A stretch of DNA of 64,000 bases from Terebella lapidaria. Its lineage: Eukaryota > Annelida > Polychaeta > Terebellida > Terebellidae. Under the pieces are notes generated by a model, which did no database searches, had not been told where the DNA came from, and was given only the letters and a program-made list of their open reading frames with translations. A program made the translations under genes and the position numbers. Of the stretch, positions 1 through 11,700 are shown piece after piece (position 1 is the stretch's first letter; each line of letters opens with the position of its first letter). Location of the stretch: contig OX424563.1 of assembly GCA_949152475.1 (NCBI GenBank), positions 10,017,001 to 10,081,000 of the forward strand. Direction: 5' to 3'.

Positions 1-633
1 TAGAAAATTTAAAATTTCATACATAGCCTACCTGATAGCCCCAAGTGCGCCAAAAAACATGGATCCCAGTATCAACATGATTGAGGCCACAATCACGAAC
101 ATAGGAAGTTTCGTAAATCATAAACTTACAGATAGATATATACTACTTCGTATCAAAATGATAGTATATATGTTACTGTAGTTTCCTCTTTTTGCAGTTA
201 TAGAGGTGCGAGTATTTTTGAAGACCGGAATACCTAGCATCAAGACCGGAATCCCTGGCAGGCGCAGCCTAACAAAAAGAATTCTGTAGATCTGGTATCA
301 GGGTATAGATTATAAAATAAACAATGAACAAGGATCTTGCTTTCTGTGGACATTATGCAGTTTTTCACTGAAAATACAACATTTTGTGATGAACCAGTAT
401 GAATTCAAACCTTCTTCAATGTTTGAAAAGTAAAATAAACATTAGCAATATAAATCATCTAAAAAAAACATACGAACCAACAAATTTGGCATGTGTGTAA
501 TACTCCATAAACAGCGCAGACAAAAACCTGAAAGGTGTTATATTTGATATTTATTTTATATCATATAATTTTGAATAGAGAAATCAGAGAAATTAAACGG
601 ATTTGCGGTCCTTGCGCACTACAAGTACTTTAT
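1..633. other. No gene seen; AT-rich
   Basis: No ORF, splice-bounded exon or recognisable repeat could be supported here. The composition is AT-rich like the introns elsewhere in the window. Confidence 0.4.
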
Positions 634-945
634 TTACACAGCCGTCTGGCTTCGCCTCAGAGCAGTATTATTTGCAACGGCATTGCTAATTCGTATTGTT
701 GTTGCTAGCATCATAACGTCATTGAGCGGTCGCAAGGCGCAGAGATTCAAAGTAGCATAATCCATTTTTTGGAATTTGTTAGAGAACAATTGGCTAGCAA
801 AATCCTGATGCTGTAGTACCAAAAGATCCTTCAAACTACGCCCGGATAACCCTACATTGAAGTTTGAGCATATTGAAAAAAAACCGCACGATGTGAATGT
901 ATCCTTTACACTTGTGCAAACATGATCGAAGTCACTTGTTGGCAT
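634..945 (-). other. Unrecognised 103-codon ORF
   Basis: An open frame of 103 codons ends in TAG-type stop near the low coordinate and has no recognisable domain. It contains several Cys and Leu residues but no motif I can assign. It could be a transposon fragment or chance. No flanking splice sites convinced me. Confidence 0.15.
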
Positions 946-1039
946 TTATTGTCGTTATCTAGGTCATATACCATTTCAACTCAATAGTGTGGGTCCCATC
1001 CCTACTGTACAGCTTACATATGTGAGGTACAAGCAAATC

Positions 1040-1312
1040 AGGGCAAATATGCCCCTATTTCGGTGCCCTTGAGTTTGACCTCTGACCTCATTTTCAGGGT
1101 CAGAGAACTAAATGGCTAATATCTCGCTTAATATTGATTTTACAGCTTCGGAATCAATTGTGAATATAATGGAAATGAGATATGCTGAATGACCATGAAT
1201 TCCCATGACCATGAACTTGACCTCTGACATCATTTTCAAGGTCATGGGATAAAAGGCTAATATCTAAAAAAATTATGTATTGTCCAGTAACCTTTCCTGG
1301 CCCTTGGGCTAT
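1040..1312 (-). repeat. F1 interspersed repeat, 5' fragment
   Basis: Reading the minus strand from 1312 gives the F1 start: an AGCCCAAGGGC hairpin, then AAAGGTTACTGGACA, then units with AAGGTCA words and ATTAGCC blocks. The same start is seen at 17833, 33570, 42024 and 52901. Only the 5' portion is present. Confidence 0.6.
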
Positions 1313-1740
1313 ATTTTATAATAATATCATAACGTAGTCAAGTAATATAATACAATCATATAATGTGATCAGTTGATATCTGATATAACGTTATTGTTTA
1401 ATTCACTTGTGAAGCAATCTGTGGCAGTGTAAATGAATCCTGAACTATGCTTCTGATTATGCATGTAATCTTGCACTCTTCAATATTTACATGGTGGACT
1501 GAAAGCGGAAACAAAACATGAACAAATTATCTCTACAAAAACAACATTATTTCCCTCCGTTATGAGGATCGTCAGTCTCCCACATAAAGTGGAATAATCG
1601 GTTTCTGAAATTCGTCGGATTGTTCTGAAATTTGTTATCAATCTATTGGCTAGTATATATTAGACAAGTAACCTACAGTGGAGAGAATTATTTTTGTGGC
1701 CAGCGGGAATATGTTGGGATGGGAACGTTTATGTAATAAT
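1313..1740. other. Non-coding; block shared with 30.94-31.03 kb
   Basis: No gene seen. The stretch from about 1305 to 1440 (AT-rich, including TAATAATATCATAAC and a GATATCTGATAT block followed by AGCAATCTGTGGCA) recurs at about 30935-31030. It is therefore repetitive sequence flanking an F1 copy in both places. Confidence 0.4.
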
Positions 1741-2095
1741 AACCTTAAACTTATGGCTGCGTTTAAGAAATTCTATGGACGTCATCATGATCTGGTTGAT
1801 AAATATAGCAAATCCATGTCTGCCATGCAACTAGATCTATTTTCATGTTAATTTTGGGGAATTCATGACCGGTGCCACTAGTGGGGCAGGAAATGCTCAC
1901 TCTTTCCGGAACACCTGATTTCACCTCCTAATGGCCATATTTGGCGGTTCATGAGTTTCCCTGTAATTTTTGTTTTCTCTCACTTCGTATGCCTGATATG
2001 ACTTTCTGTCCCCGGACTATGAGATTGGATAACGGACCCTGTTTTGTTTGCTCGGAATACTTAATACTGGGTATAGATTCAACATCTATTCTCCA
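1741..2095 (+). pseudogene. 3' end of reverse transcriptase element (fragment plus UTR)
   Basis: The reading frame 1741-1851 encodes 36 residues ending AMQLDLFSC and a TAA stop. It matches almost exactly the C-terminus of the minus-strand reverse transcriptase pseudogene ending at 6238, including KKFYGRHHDLVDKYSKSMS. The following ~240 bp also match the sequence downstream of that pseudogene at 6008-6237, so they are the element's 3' UTR. Everything upstream of the last 36 codons is missing, which is typical of a 5'-truncated retroelement copy. Confidence 0.75.
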
Positions 2096-2797
2096 TATAA
2101 TAAACAAAAAAGAACATATCCATAGATGTATATCCGAGCACAGACATTCAATGCTTTTAATGTTGCCCAATGTTCTGGATCAATATGATAGTTTATGCGT
2201 CTATTTTGGTGTAAAAAAAAATTTTTTTTATCACATTTTATCAATTTTATATCGTAAACTATAAACAAAATGATAAAGGTTGGCAACCTTTCGTAATTGT
2301 TCCGTCATCTTCAGAAATTTAGCTCAATATTTTTCTTGCGCTACTGTATGCGTATGTATTACGGTAAATCAATAAATATCGCAAAGCTCTCACAGTATTT
2401 GCGTTTACTCACAAGATTAAAATGTCAAACAATCAGAGATATTTTTGTTTGAAAGTGCTGTGATCCTTTCGTTGAGATTAGATCTACTATATCTAACAAA
2501 TGATAGCAGGACCGGGCCCACTCATATCTACCATCCGTGGGTCAGTTTTTACCCAAACTTAGAAGACCAGCGTGACGCGCTGGCCAATAATATAGCCTCG
2601 TTACAACCCCAAACTGCGTCCGTATGACCCTGCAGTGGAGTTTGAACATACCGTAAAAATGCACGATGAGAACGAATTGTTTACATCTGCGCTAACATAA
2701 ACAAAGACACGAATGTCCCTATATTGTTGTTATTTGCAACGCAAAAGAATCAGACTAAATATTTGGGGTTCCATCACTTTAATATACCATACATATA
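2096..2797. other. Non-coding, nothing recognised
   Basis: AT-rich with short homopolymer runs. The small ORFs overlap on both strands and carry no recognisable motif. Confidence 0.35.
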
Positions 2798-3185
2798 CGA
2801 GTTTCGTATGGAGCGTTTTTAGGGTCAATATTCATTGACATGCATTGTAGATTTTCTTGTTGTGAATGATTGTATCAACCGCGAAATTCTTCATTCCACA
2901 TTATTATTTCTAAACTTTCTGTGTCGAATTTACATATTATCTTACTGCATAGTTCTAACTTCCATATCCTTGCTGCTTACTTCCAAGTTCTTACTGATAC
3001 TTTCTCAATGCTTAATTCATCATGTCAAATTCTAACACCTTTGTCCATGCAAACTATCAAAAACAAATCGCATCTGGCACAATGCATATGGAACTTAGCA
3101 CATTGCATTTAGAATATAGCATATCGCATGATGAACAACGCACAACGAAAGAAGCACTTGGCGGCTAGCGCCGCCTGTCGTCATA
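2798..3185 (+). repeat. Inverted repeat, left arm
   Basis: From about TATGGAGCGTTTTTAGGGTC through the block with ATCGCATCTGGCACAATGCA, this is a diverged reverse complement of 5045-5435. The two ORFs at 2835 and 5409 (minus) start with nearly the same peptide (M-T/S-CIVDFLVVNDC), which reflects the repeat and not two genes. Confidence 0.7.
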
Positions 3186-3777
3186 ATGATGCATTAGTAA
3201 TTGTTGTGGACAAAATTACTACTGCAACATTATGACGAGAGGAGGCGCTGGCCGCGCGTAGCCACATGATGTATGAGAAACTAAGAACTCCTTTCATTGG
3301 ACACGTGAATTTTTGGCGCGACCAACAGGCGCCACACTCATGCAGCTGAGCACAGGCCCCGAATGAATTCCCACGCCCTGCCCTGTAAATGAAAGAATAG
3401 TGAGAGATGATTAATATGAGCCTATTATTAAGATTTCTATGCTCATTGAAATCAAATTTCGATGTGACGTCATGAATACTCATTATAATATAATACACTG
3501 TTGCTAATTAGGTGCAGATATTATCATGACATAGGCCTGAAATTAACACACAAAAATAGTCATAACTTGAGCCGGACAGTGATAATTGAGATATGAAAAA
3601 AAAAAATGTCAAGTCTAAATATTATGATCTCTCCGATCATAATTTCTTCATGCCGTTAATTTGGCCCGAGTCCAACTCGTGACAGTACAGTAGATACACT
3701 AGCACTACGCTACGGTAGTCGTATTGGATTTAACTTATAGATCGTATTTACCTGTTTGCCACATAAAAAGACAATGT
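3186..3777. other. Non-coding, nothing recognised
   Basis: No gene or clear repeat seen apart from a short A run near 3598. The 3230-3370 part is somewhat more GC-rich, but no exon could be supported. Confidence 0.35.
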
Positions 3778-4949
3778 AGCACCAAGGGTGCTGCAGCTTA
3801 CCGGCAGATCATGAGAATTACACAAGGTATTGATTTTCCCAAATATAAATTGTTAGACTGATCTTCAAACCTATTGTCAAAACATGTTCGTAAATGTTGC
3901 CAAAGACATATTTCCTGTGTGGAATATAATACGAAATCAAGTTACATCTTGAAAAGTTTCTTCCGTTAATGACATATATTCACATACCGTCGATTCAAAG
4001 GCAACAAAACTTATACACATCACAAAGGTACATAGGGAGAATCTTATGCATTTTGAGGAAAATTGTCAATAGTTCTTGAGAAAATGGCAGCCGAAACAAA
4101 AATCATCATTTCTTGTGACAAAATAAGGTTTCGACCTTCCAAAGTCATTCAAGGTCAAATTCAAGGTCATCATTCAAACCGCAATATATGATTTCCCATT
4201 TGAATGTGCCAATACTTAGGCTCTATCTTGAAAAGTTCTAGGAGTTTACCCCCGCAAAGCTAACATTATGAAAGAAAAATTGGGTGAAATTTTCCCAAAA
4301 ATTTTTCAATGGCCAAAAAATTTATTTTTTTTGCTGGAAATGGCTTAGAACAAATAGTGGCTCGATTTGGGACAATAACATTTTTTTTCGCTGACATGTC
4401 AAAAAATCAAAATGGCTGTCACACGCAGACCGGCGATACAAGGGCAATGAAACTTGCTATTGATGTACATGAGGGAAATGTCTTGAAACAAAAATCTCAA
4501 ACTGATCAGACAGTTTTCGAGAAAAAGGCCATCAAAGTCCAAATTTAGCCACTTTTCATAAAAAATGGCCGCCAAATCGGCAAAAACGATTCAATAAAAA
4601 AGACGGAAAAGGAGAAAACGTCTCAGGGTATTAGCCCAAGGAATGTTTCAGTAAATTTCAGGAATGTTTTAGTAAATTCATCAAGGCAAAAAAAAGTTAT
4701 TTGCAGGACGGACCACGGACGAACGTACCAACTTTTTAGGTTAAAGGGCTTTCACCATGTTAAATTTCCTCACCCGTGTGAGCCCCGTATCCCCAAATTA
4801 TTCCCCTATATACACGTCTGCTCATAAAAAGGGTTTAGGGCTATTTTCATCTTTTTCAAGCCCCTAAACCCCGCAAGTTTTCCCGGACGGACGACGGACG
4901 AAAAACCACGCCAATAACTTATCTAGCCATGGGACGGTAAGCTAAAAAT
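3778..4949 (+). repeat. F2 interspersed element, full-length copy
   Basis: It starts with a hairpin (AGCACCAAGGGTGCT) followed by GCAGCTTACCGGCAG. It ends in a GACGGACGACGGACG-type tail, then ATAACTTATCTAG...CGGTAAGCT. Internal blocks include AAGGTCA words and ATGGCCGCCAAATC. The same start and end occur at 32400-33569 and 34619-34928. The start word CTTACCGG and end word CGGTAAGC are inverted. No coding capacity is evident. Confidence 0.75.
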
Positions 4950-5044
4950 TCAGTACGAACCAGCGGTCCATCAAACCAAGGTCTTTCCCTCATCCAGGAG
5001 TGTTCAGTTTCTCATTCACAATGTGGCCACTCGACCCGCAGCGC

Positions 5045-5435
5045 CGTCTGTTGTCATAATAGTGCAGTAGTAATTTTGGCACATGAAATGCTTCATTCGT
5101 TTTGCTTTGTTCTTCGTGCGATGTGCTTTATTCTAAATGAAATGTGCTAAGTTCCATATGCATTGTGCCAGATGCGATTTGTTTTTTGATAGTTTGCATG
5201 CACAAAGATGTTAGAATATGGCATGATGAATCAAGACTTGAGAAAGTACCAGTCAGAACTTGGAAATAAGCAGCAAGGGGATGGAAATTAGAACTATGCA
5301 GTAAGAATATGTGAATTCGACACAGAAAGTTTAGAAATAGTAATGTGGAATAAAGAATTTTGCAATTGAAACAATCATTCACAACAAGAAAATCTACAAT
5401 GCATGACAATGAATATTGACCCTAAAAACGCTCCA
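5045..5435 (-). repeat. Inverted repeat, right arm
   Basis: Reverse complement partner of 2798-3185, with many point differences. Its outer edge is the block CTAAAAACGCTCCATA near 5424. Confidence 0.7.
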
Positions 5436-6007
5436 TAGTTTCAAGTGATAGGCCTTGAAATCCGACACATTTAGACAAATTCGTGTACGTATTGTAATTT
5501 AGACAAATTCGTGTACGCATTGTACCTTGGCACTGCACAGCTGCTCTGAGGACGACTATTGATAACTTTCAAACGGAAAACCAGAAATCGTTTCTTCCAC
5601 TTTAACTTGGCGGACCTGGCTTCTTGTCACTGATAAATGGATGTATTACACTTGTGTAGTAATGTGCAATACACATATCCTCCGATTTGGGTGAGACACT
5701 GGACGAGTCTGGTGGAGACAGAGAGAGCGAGGAGTTGGGAGCGTATGACAGAAGTCCTTGAACACAATCCGCATATCCAGTTCGTGGCTTGTGATCCTCG
5801 GACACAGCAGTAGGGCTTATGTGGAGGGAGACCGCTTGCAACTTACACAAATCGGTCTGTAAGGCCTCCCTGTTCACCCCTCCACATCTGATTTCATCGC
5901 TACATAGTTGTCCAGTTGTGCCTTCAACACACATGCTGAATCGTGAAGCAGAAAATTGAACAATAAGAATGCATGTACTTTTACGTAAATTTATTTGGAT
6001 TAGACGT
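5436..6007 (-). other. Non-coding or degenerate; block shared with 31.03-31.17 kb
   Basis: A 137-codon minus-strand ORF (5602-6015) crosses this interval and runs into retroelement UTR, so it is not a gene as it stands. The part near 5690-5860 (ACACTGGACGAGTC, GACAGAGAGAGCGAGGAGTT) recurs diverged at about 31030-31170. This shows a repeated, possibly once-coding segment (Ser/Pro-rich in one frame). Product unknown. Confidence 0.35.
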
Positions 6008-7375
6008 GGAATCAATACCCAGTATTAGGTATTCCGAGCAAACAAAACAGGGTCCGTTATCCAATCTCATAGTCCGGGGACAGAAAGTCATATCAGGCAT
6101 ACGAAGTGAGAGAAAACAATAATGACAGGGAAACTCATGAACCCCTGTAAATGGCCATTAGGAGGTGAAATCAGGTGTTCCGGAAAGAGTGAGCATTTCC
6201 TGCCCCACTAGTGGCACCCGTCATGCATTCCCCAAAATTAACATGAAAATAGATCTAGTTGCATGGCAGACATGGATTTGCTGTATTTATCAACCAGATC
6301 ATGATGACGTCCATAGAATTTCTTAAACGCAGCTATAAGTCTTGGTAAAACATATCCTTGTCGTAGCAGTATAGAGACTAGCTGGGCACTTCGATAGACA
6401 AAGTCCTCATATTTGCAACTAGCTCTGGAATAGCGTATAAGTTGAGAAACAAACACACCATATGCCGGTGACATAGGAATGTTGCTGCTTAGAAAAGGGA
6501 AATTGACTATGGAAAAATTGAAATCATCACGTTTGTCATATAATCTAGTTGACAGGTTAGAATCATTATCAATCTCCAACCTCAGGTCTAGATAGTTGGA
6601 AAAATTAGCGGATTCTGTAGTATCCTTAATTCCAAGTTCCTTAGGATATATGACATCCAAATAATCACCAAACTTAGGATTATTTAGCGACAATACATCA
6701 TCTATGTATCGGAAAGTGAAATTAAAATTACATGTTAGTTTCTTAGAACCTCCTTGTTGTAAATGTTGGATAAAATCTGATTCATATGGTTATAAAAACA
6801 GGTCTGCCAATAATGGCGCACAGTTTGTACCCATGGGAATACCAATAGTTTGTCGAAATATTCGACCACCAAATTCCACAAAAATATTATCAATCAGAAA
6901 ATTAACCATATTTACCACATTTATTTCAGTATATTTGTATGGGGCATCAGAGTCGCCTTTAACAAAATAAGCGGTATTATATTTAATATATATTTCTTAG
7001 AACCTCCTCTTTGTAAATGTTGGATAAAATCTGATTCATATGAGTATAAAAACAGGTCTGCCAATAATGATGCACAGTTTGTACCCATGGGAATACCAAT
7101 AGTTTGTCGAAATATTCGACCACCAAATTCCACAAAAATATTATCAATCAGAAAATTAACCATATTTACCACATTTATTTCAGTATATTTGTATGGGGCA
7201 TCAGAGTCGCCTTTAACAAAACTACAATATAGTGGTACCGACGTTGTCCCTTTTTAGAGAAAAATGAATTATTGATTAGTTTTTTAAGCTGAGACTTCAG
7301 TTCAGAATGAGAACTGGAGTGAAAAGATTGGAGTGAGAAAACTCCTGCTTTTTGTTTAAAGTGATACACAAATAG
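6008..7375 (-). pseudogene. Reverse transcriptase pseudogene (Penelope-like or other non-LTR class)
   Basis: The minus strand carries the C-terminal half of a reverse transcriptase. It reads QTIGIPMGTNCASLLADLFL (the motif B region), then FRYIDDVLSLNN with the catalytic YIDD (motif C, about 6690-6700), then LRLEIDNDSN, DKRDDFNFSIVNFPF and the terminus KKFYGRHHDLVDKY...DLFSC at 6238. The enzyme would copy element RNA into DNA. It is broken: 6737-6966 and 6999-7221 are a tandem duplication of the motif B region, one copy has a TAA in the LFLYSYE motif, and the frame shifts between copies. The start is missing. The 3' UTR runs down to about 6008. I recognise the RT family from animal genomes but cannot settle its class without the N-terminus or a GIY-YIG endonuclease. 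Confidence 0.8.
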
Positions 7376-7975
7376 CAGTGTATGACCAGTTCAAGATTCA
7401 CCATATTAAATGCATTTTTGCACCTACTGGGTAAGTATGCCTTTGTTCGTAGATTGCTTCTGTTTTCGCATCATAGCTTCTATCGTGGCATATTTAAGTT
7501 GTGATGCGTGACAAGTCATGTACTCAAATTCACACCATGCTGACATGTTGGTATAACACAAGGCAAGTTTATCGTTTTAATTCAAATTACGTTGGTAAAA
7601 CTTGGTAAAATGCATGAGTTGACAAGTATGTTAGGTGACTGAAATACCAAGGAGACCACTAATGTTAATTTCATATTATAAACTCAGTAGCGGTAAGCCT
7701 TTCGGATTTTCATTGATTACACTTGTTATTTACCTGATTTGTTTTGGGACTTTCAATTGTTTCAGTACGTCTTTGAATAGGCAATTGAATACTGATTTCC
7801 ATCAAGTGAACAGTAAAAACAGTTGTATTTTACATATTGTATGTCCCTGATGATATCAGCGTGGCTTTAGCTGTGAATATTTGGTAGGATTTGTGTTTGT
7901 TCCAAAAATGTTGTATCTTAGGTATGTTATTTGCATTATCAAAATCTGGTTCTGTTGGTGATAATGGATTGATAC
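7376..7975. other. Non-coding, nothing recognised
   Basis: The small ORFs here lack motifs. Part of this may be retroelement 5' sequence, but no motif was recognised. Confidence 0.35.
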
Positions 7976-8480
7976 TTAATATTTTTTATTTTTCTCAAAA
8001 TGGCGGCTGTTTTCGTCGAAAAACGACTAATTTTGGACTTTGGCAGCCATTTTCTCAAAACTGTCTGATTCGTGTTTCACAAGATTTCCCTTATAAACTT
8101 CTGTGACGTGTATAAATTTCGTTGCCCTTGAATTGCCGGTCTCTGTATGGCGGCCATTTTGATTTTTCGACAGGTCAGCCAAAAGTTTCTTTGTCCCAAA
8201 TCAAGTCTTTGTTTGAAGCCGATCGCAGCCAATAAAAAATAAATTTTCTCCTTTCTCCTTTGGAATTTTTCCTTCATAACCCATGATAACGGGAACTGTC
8301 ACAATTGTACGCATAGACTTCTTGGAGATAGAGCATAGATATTGACACTTTCAAATGGGAAATCATATATGATAATTTGTGTGGTGACCTTGGATTTGAC
8401 ATTCGATGATCTTGAAAAGTCAAAACGGCCATTTTTCGTCGAACATTTGGAATTGCGAACGTGAACAAGTTGGCTCTCAA
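7976..8480 (-). repeat. F1/F2-type interspersed repeat fragment
   Basis: The interval contains AAAATGGCGGC, CAGCCATTTTCTCAAAA, GTGACGTGTATAAATTTCGTTG, GGCGGCCATTTTGA, TTGTCCCAAATC and AATGGGAAATCATATATGA blocks in the same order as the minus-strand copy at 29.9-30.6 kb. Termini are not clear. Confidence 0.6.
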
Positions 8481-8794
8481 TATGACAAAGTCAGACAATG
8501 TCCTGTTTTCTGTGTTGTCTTCATAGACCCTGTGTACATCCAATGTCCTGAGCTTGAGAGATTTCTTTTTCAAGATGTTAAGGATACTGAATGTTCCAAA
8601 GCGTCTTCATTCTTACATGCATTCTGGAACTTGTCCATGACCACACGAGCTTCAGATTTAGTGGCTCACATAGCCTGTTCGTGTTGACATGGCACATGGG
8701 CCCGTTCAGAAACGAAGCAATGCTATGTTCCTGGCTTCGATCAAAGGATACCTGTGAAGTCGCGTGAAGACTTAAGAGTTCCTGTAATGAATGA
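8481..8794. other. Non-coding, nothing recognised
   Basis: Intergenic stretch just beyond the modelled 3' end of lectin-like gene A. No polyadenylation signal could be assigned with confidence. Confidence 0.35.
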
Positions 8795-11700
8795 CTAATT
8801 AACTAATCCAAGTATCTCACAGTTTGTAACAGAACTCGCTGATCCGGTCATCACAACATCTTGCGCTGGAATTGGAGCAAATGATAGATGCGTCACTCCA
8901 TACAATGCAACTATTGTAATTGTCATCAACAAAATCTGACTATATTGGTGGTAATAGATTGATACTTACATATTGACGAATTCAGTGCATTTTGTATTCC
9001 TCAATAAGATGTAAACATTAAACGTACTTACATTTTGCAGTCAACCACCAATATTATCACCTTGAATCATATGTGTGTTGTGTCATGATATATGCGATAC
9101 ATAATATACAAGTATATAGACAAATTCAATGTATTTTGGTACTCCTTATTCAGATGATGTAAACGTGAACCGAACTCACATTTTGCAGTAAACCAATAAC
9201 ATTATCACCTCCAATTATACTATGAGTTGTGTTGAATGTAAATAGCTCACACAGGATGATAAAATGAGTTGTGTTGAATGTAAATAGCTCACACAGGATG
9301 ATAAAATGACAAAACACCAAATGTGACACAAGTTTAGTCATGAAACCTGATTCTACTGGTCTCATGCTAAAATGCCTTGTGCGTATACCAATAATCAACC
9401 AATTTGCCACAATATTTACATGTCTCACGATGAATGATATCATCTATGGATAAAAAAACACTCGTCATTAAATACTCACACTCCTCTCCCATGACAACCG
9501 CTTCACAAATTGTCAGTGCTTCAGTTGTTGACGACAGCTGAACGATGACAAATCTACCATAGACAGGTGAGTTGTCACATGTGTAGATGTACTTCATGTC
9601 CGTCTGTATCCCCACTTTATGATGGCATACTTGATAGTATGGTTCAGCGGGCGACAGATTACTTGCTGTAGGGGTTGTCCTGGTCACTCCAATGTTAAAA
9701 TCTCGAAAACGTTCACCACCTAAAAAGCAGTGACGTGATATCTATCAATAAATAGATCACCAGATACATAGCTATTAAAATTATTTCATCCATTTATGAA
9801 TGGCTCATGATTAAACTATATTAAACATTCATAATGCGAGATCTATCCTTACAGCAGTCTGGGCGTGAGACCAACGCCACTGCATGGATGACGGTAGTAT
9901 TGCCCAGATCCACATACCACCATGGCCTGGGTGCCAGGTTCAATGTGTGTGCACAGCTCATGCCATCGAACATGCTAGACGGGTTACCATCGAGAGCTAA
10001 GGCACTGGTATAGTCTACTCCGTTTTCAGTGTGTGTTGAGATTTGGCCGCTGGGTTTCAATAGAGCCACATTCGATAACTTATCTGAAATACGCACAAGT
10101 GAGCTATGTTAGCAACAACAATGCTCTATGTGGACCGATATTTAAGATTATATATTGCACTGTTATTGAACCAAGAACATCATATGCTCACCTGAATAAA
10201 GCTCAATATCACAAAAGTGTAGACCCACTTCAGTATGCACGATGAAATATCTACCATACTCTGTGCCATTCGTACAATGGTGGAATTCCTGGTACAGTTC
10301 CATGGGTCCTGTTGTACAATAAATGCAATAGGGTTGCTTCATTACAGAAAACGAAATAAAATTAATATCGAAAAATACTTGATTTCATATAAGTATTACA
10401 TACATCGAGAAACTTTCTTTTCTTTTTTTTGACTATATGTGTGGCACCCCTCACCAATCTTGATACTATATACACAATCAATACTCGTGGGACTACTCTT
10501 GAAATATAGTGTACGCAATTTATTTCCAATGAGATCCTGTTCTGGAGTGAGATGTGTTTTTATTGCGTATTGAGGTATTATTATAGAACAGCAGAAGTCT
10601 TGGAACTAACCCATTGTCAGGCATTGCACCATACAAGCTGACGAAAATCATTTTTAATGTAATCTGGAACAACCCATCAAATAACTAGATGCTCCCAGCC
10701 GTTTCCACTTGATGCCATCATCAACTCCTACGCCCGAAATGAGCAACACACACAAACTACATTCGAATGTGCTTTTCGCCCCTCAGCAGTGATGAATCAT
10801 TAAAACTGATGTGAGACACTCGCGAAGAAAATTCACATATATTTTCTCCTGGGCAGTGATCAACCAGTCAGTGGACATAAAAAGGCATCAACAAAATTTT
10901 TTCTCCTCTTTTCCATATCTAAACTAGACGCCGAAAACAAAATGCTGACATTCTTGATCCAGGGAAAAGATACCCGTCCGCACCCCCCCCCCCCAACCCC
11001 CACCACTCCGCCCCCCCCCCCTTTCCTCTCTGCCACACCGTTATAATCAACGCAAAGTTGATCCCCAGCACCCATATATGCCTTGGGCTATGTATCCCAA
11101 AAATAGTGATAATTTCGTTCCACTGTTTCCGAGATATTGTTGGAAACAAACGAAATTAATCAGCAATAAAATATCGAGGAATAATAAAAATGCTGACTCA
11201 GTTGAAGAAAAATCGTCCGAGGTCGAAATTTACACTTGTGTGGGAGACGCGTCTGCGACACGCCATTTCTGAGATATTCAACAAAAATACAAAATGTCGA
11301 CATCGTCCAGAAACCAAAACTATGGATTTCATCCTCACAGACCCAGAGCCGACCCATAACCAATATGCTCCTTCCACACAATATTTCAAACCTTTGAAAT
11401 TTGGGAAATATATTTCAAGGCAAACTGGACGTATCATCCGTGAACAATAACAAAATTTTGACAAAACCATCTGCCGGAATGGCTTACTGTGAATGGCTTA
11501 CTTCCAGTGTCACCTCTGACTTGACAAGATATGTGGCAAGATAACACGTATACTAGTAGCCAGACAGCACTCATCAAACAAACCATGCTACCATTCAGAA
11601 TATATAGGTTATACAAGAGAAGCCACACGGGACTCATAACCTGTTTTATAATACCTGGGTGATACTTGCATACAGTGTAAGACGGTCCCGCGAAAGATGG

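Noticed and set aside
2835..3112. Two overlapping plus ORFs at 2.8-3.1 kb and their minus twin at 5.1-5.4 kb as a gene family
   Set aside because: The similarity comes from an inverted DNA repeat; substitutions do not favour any frame and no domain is recognisable.
5602..6015. 137-codon minus ORF
   Set aside because: It begins in retroelement UTR and crosses into unrelated sequence; part is repeated near 31.1 kb without keeping the frame.
6238..6693. 151-codon RT frame as a gene with its own start
   Set aside because: The apparent initiator is an internal TTG within the YIDDVLSLNN motif. The frame continues upstream as RT and is broken there.
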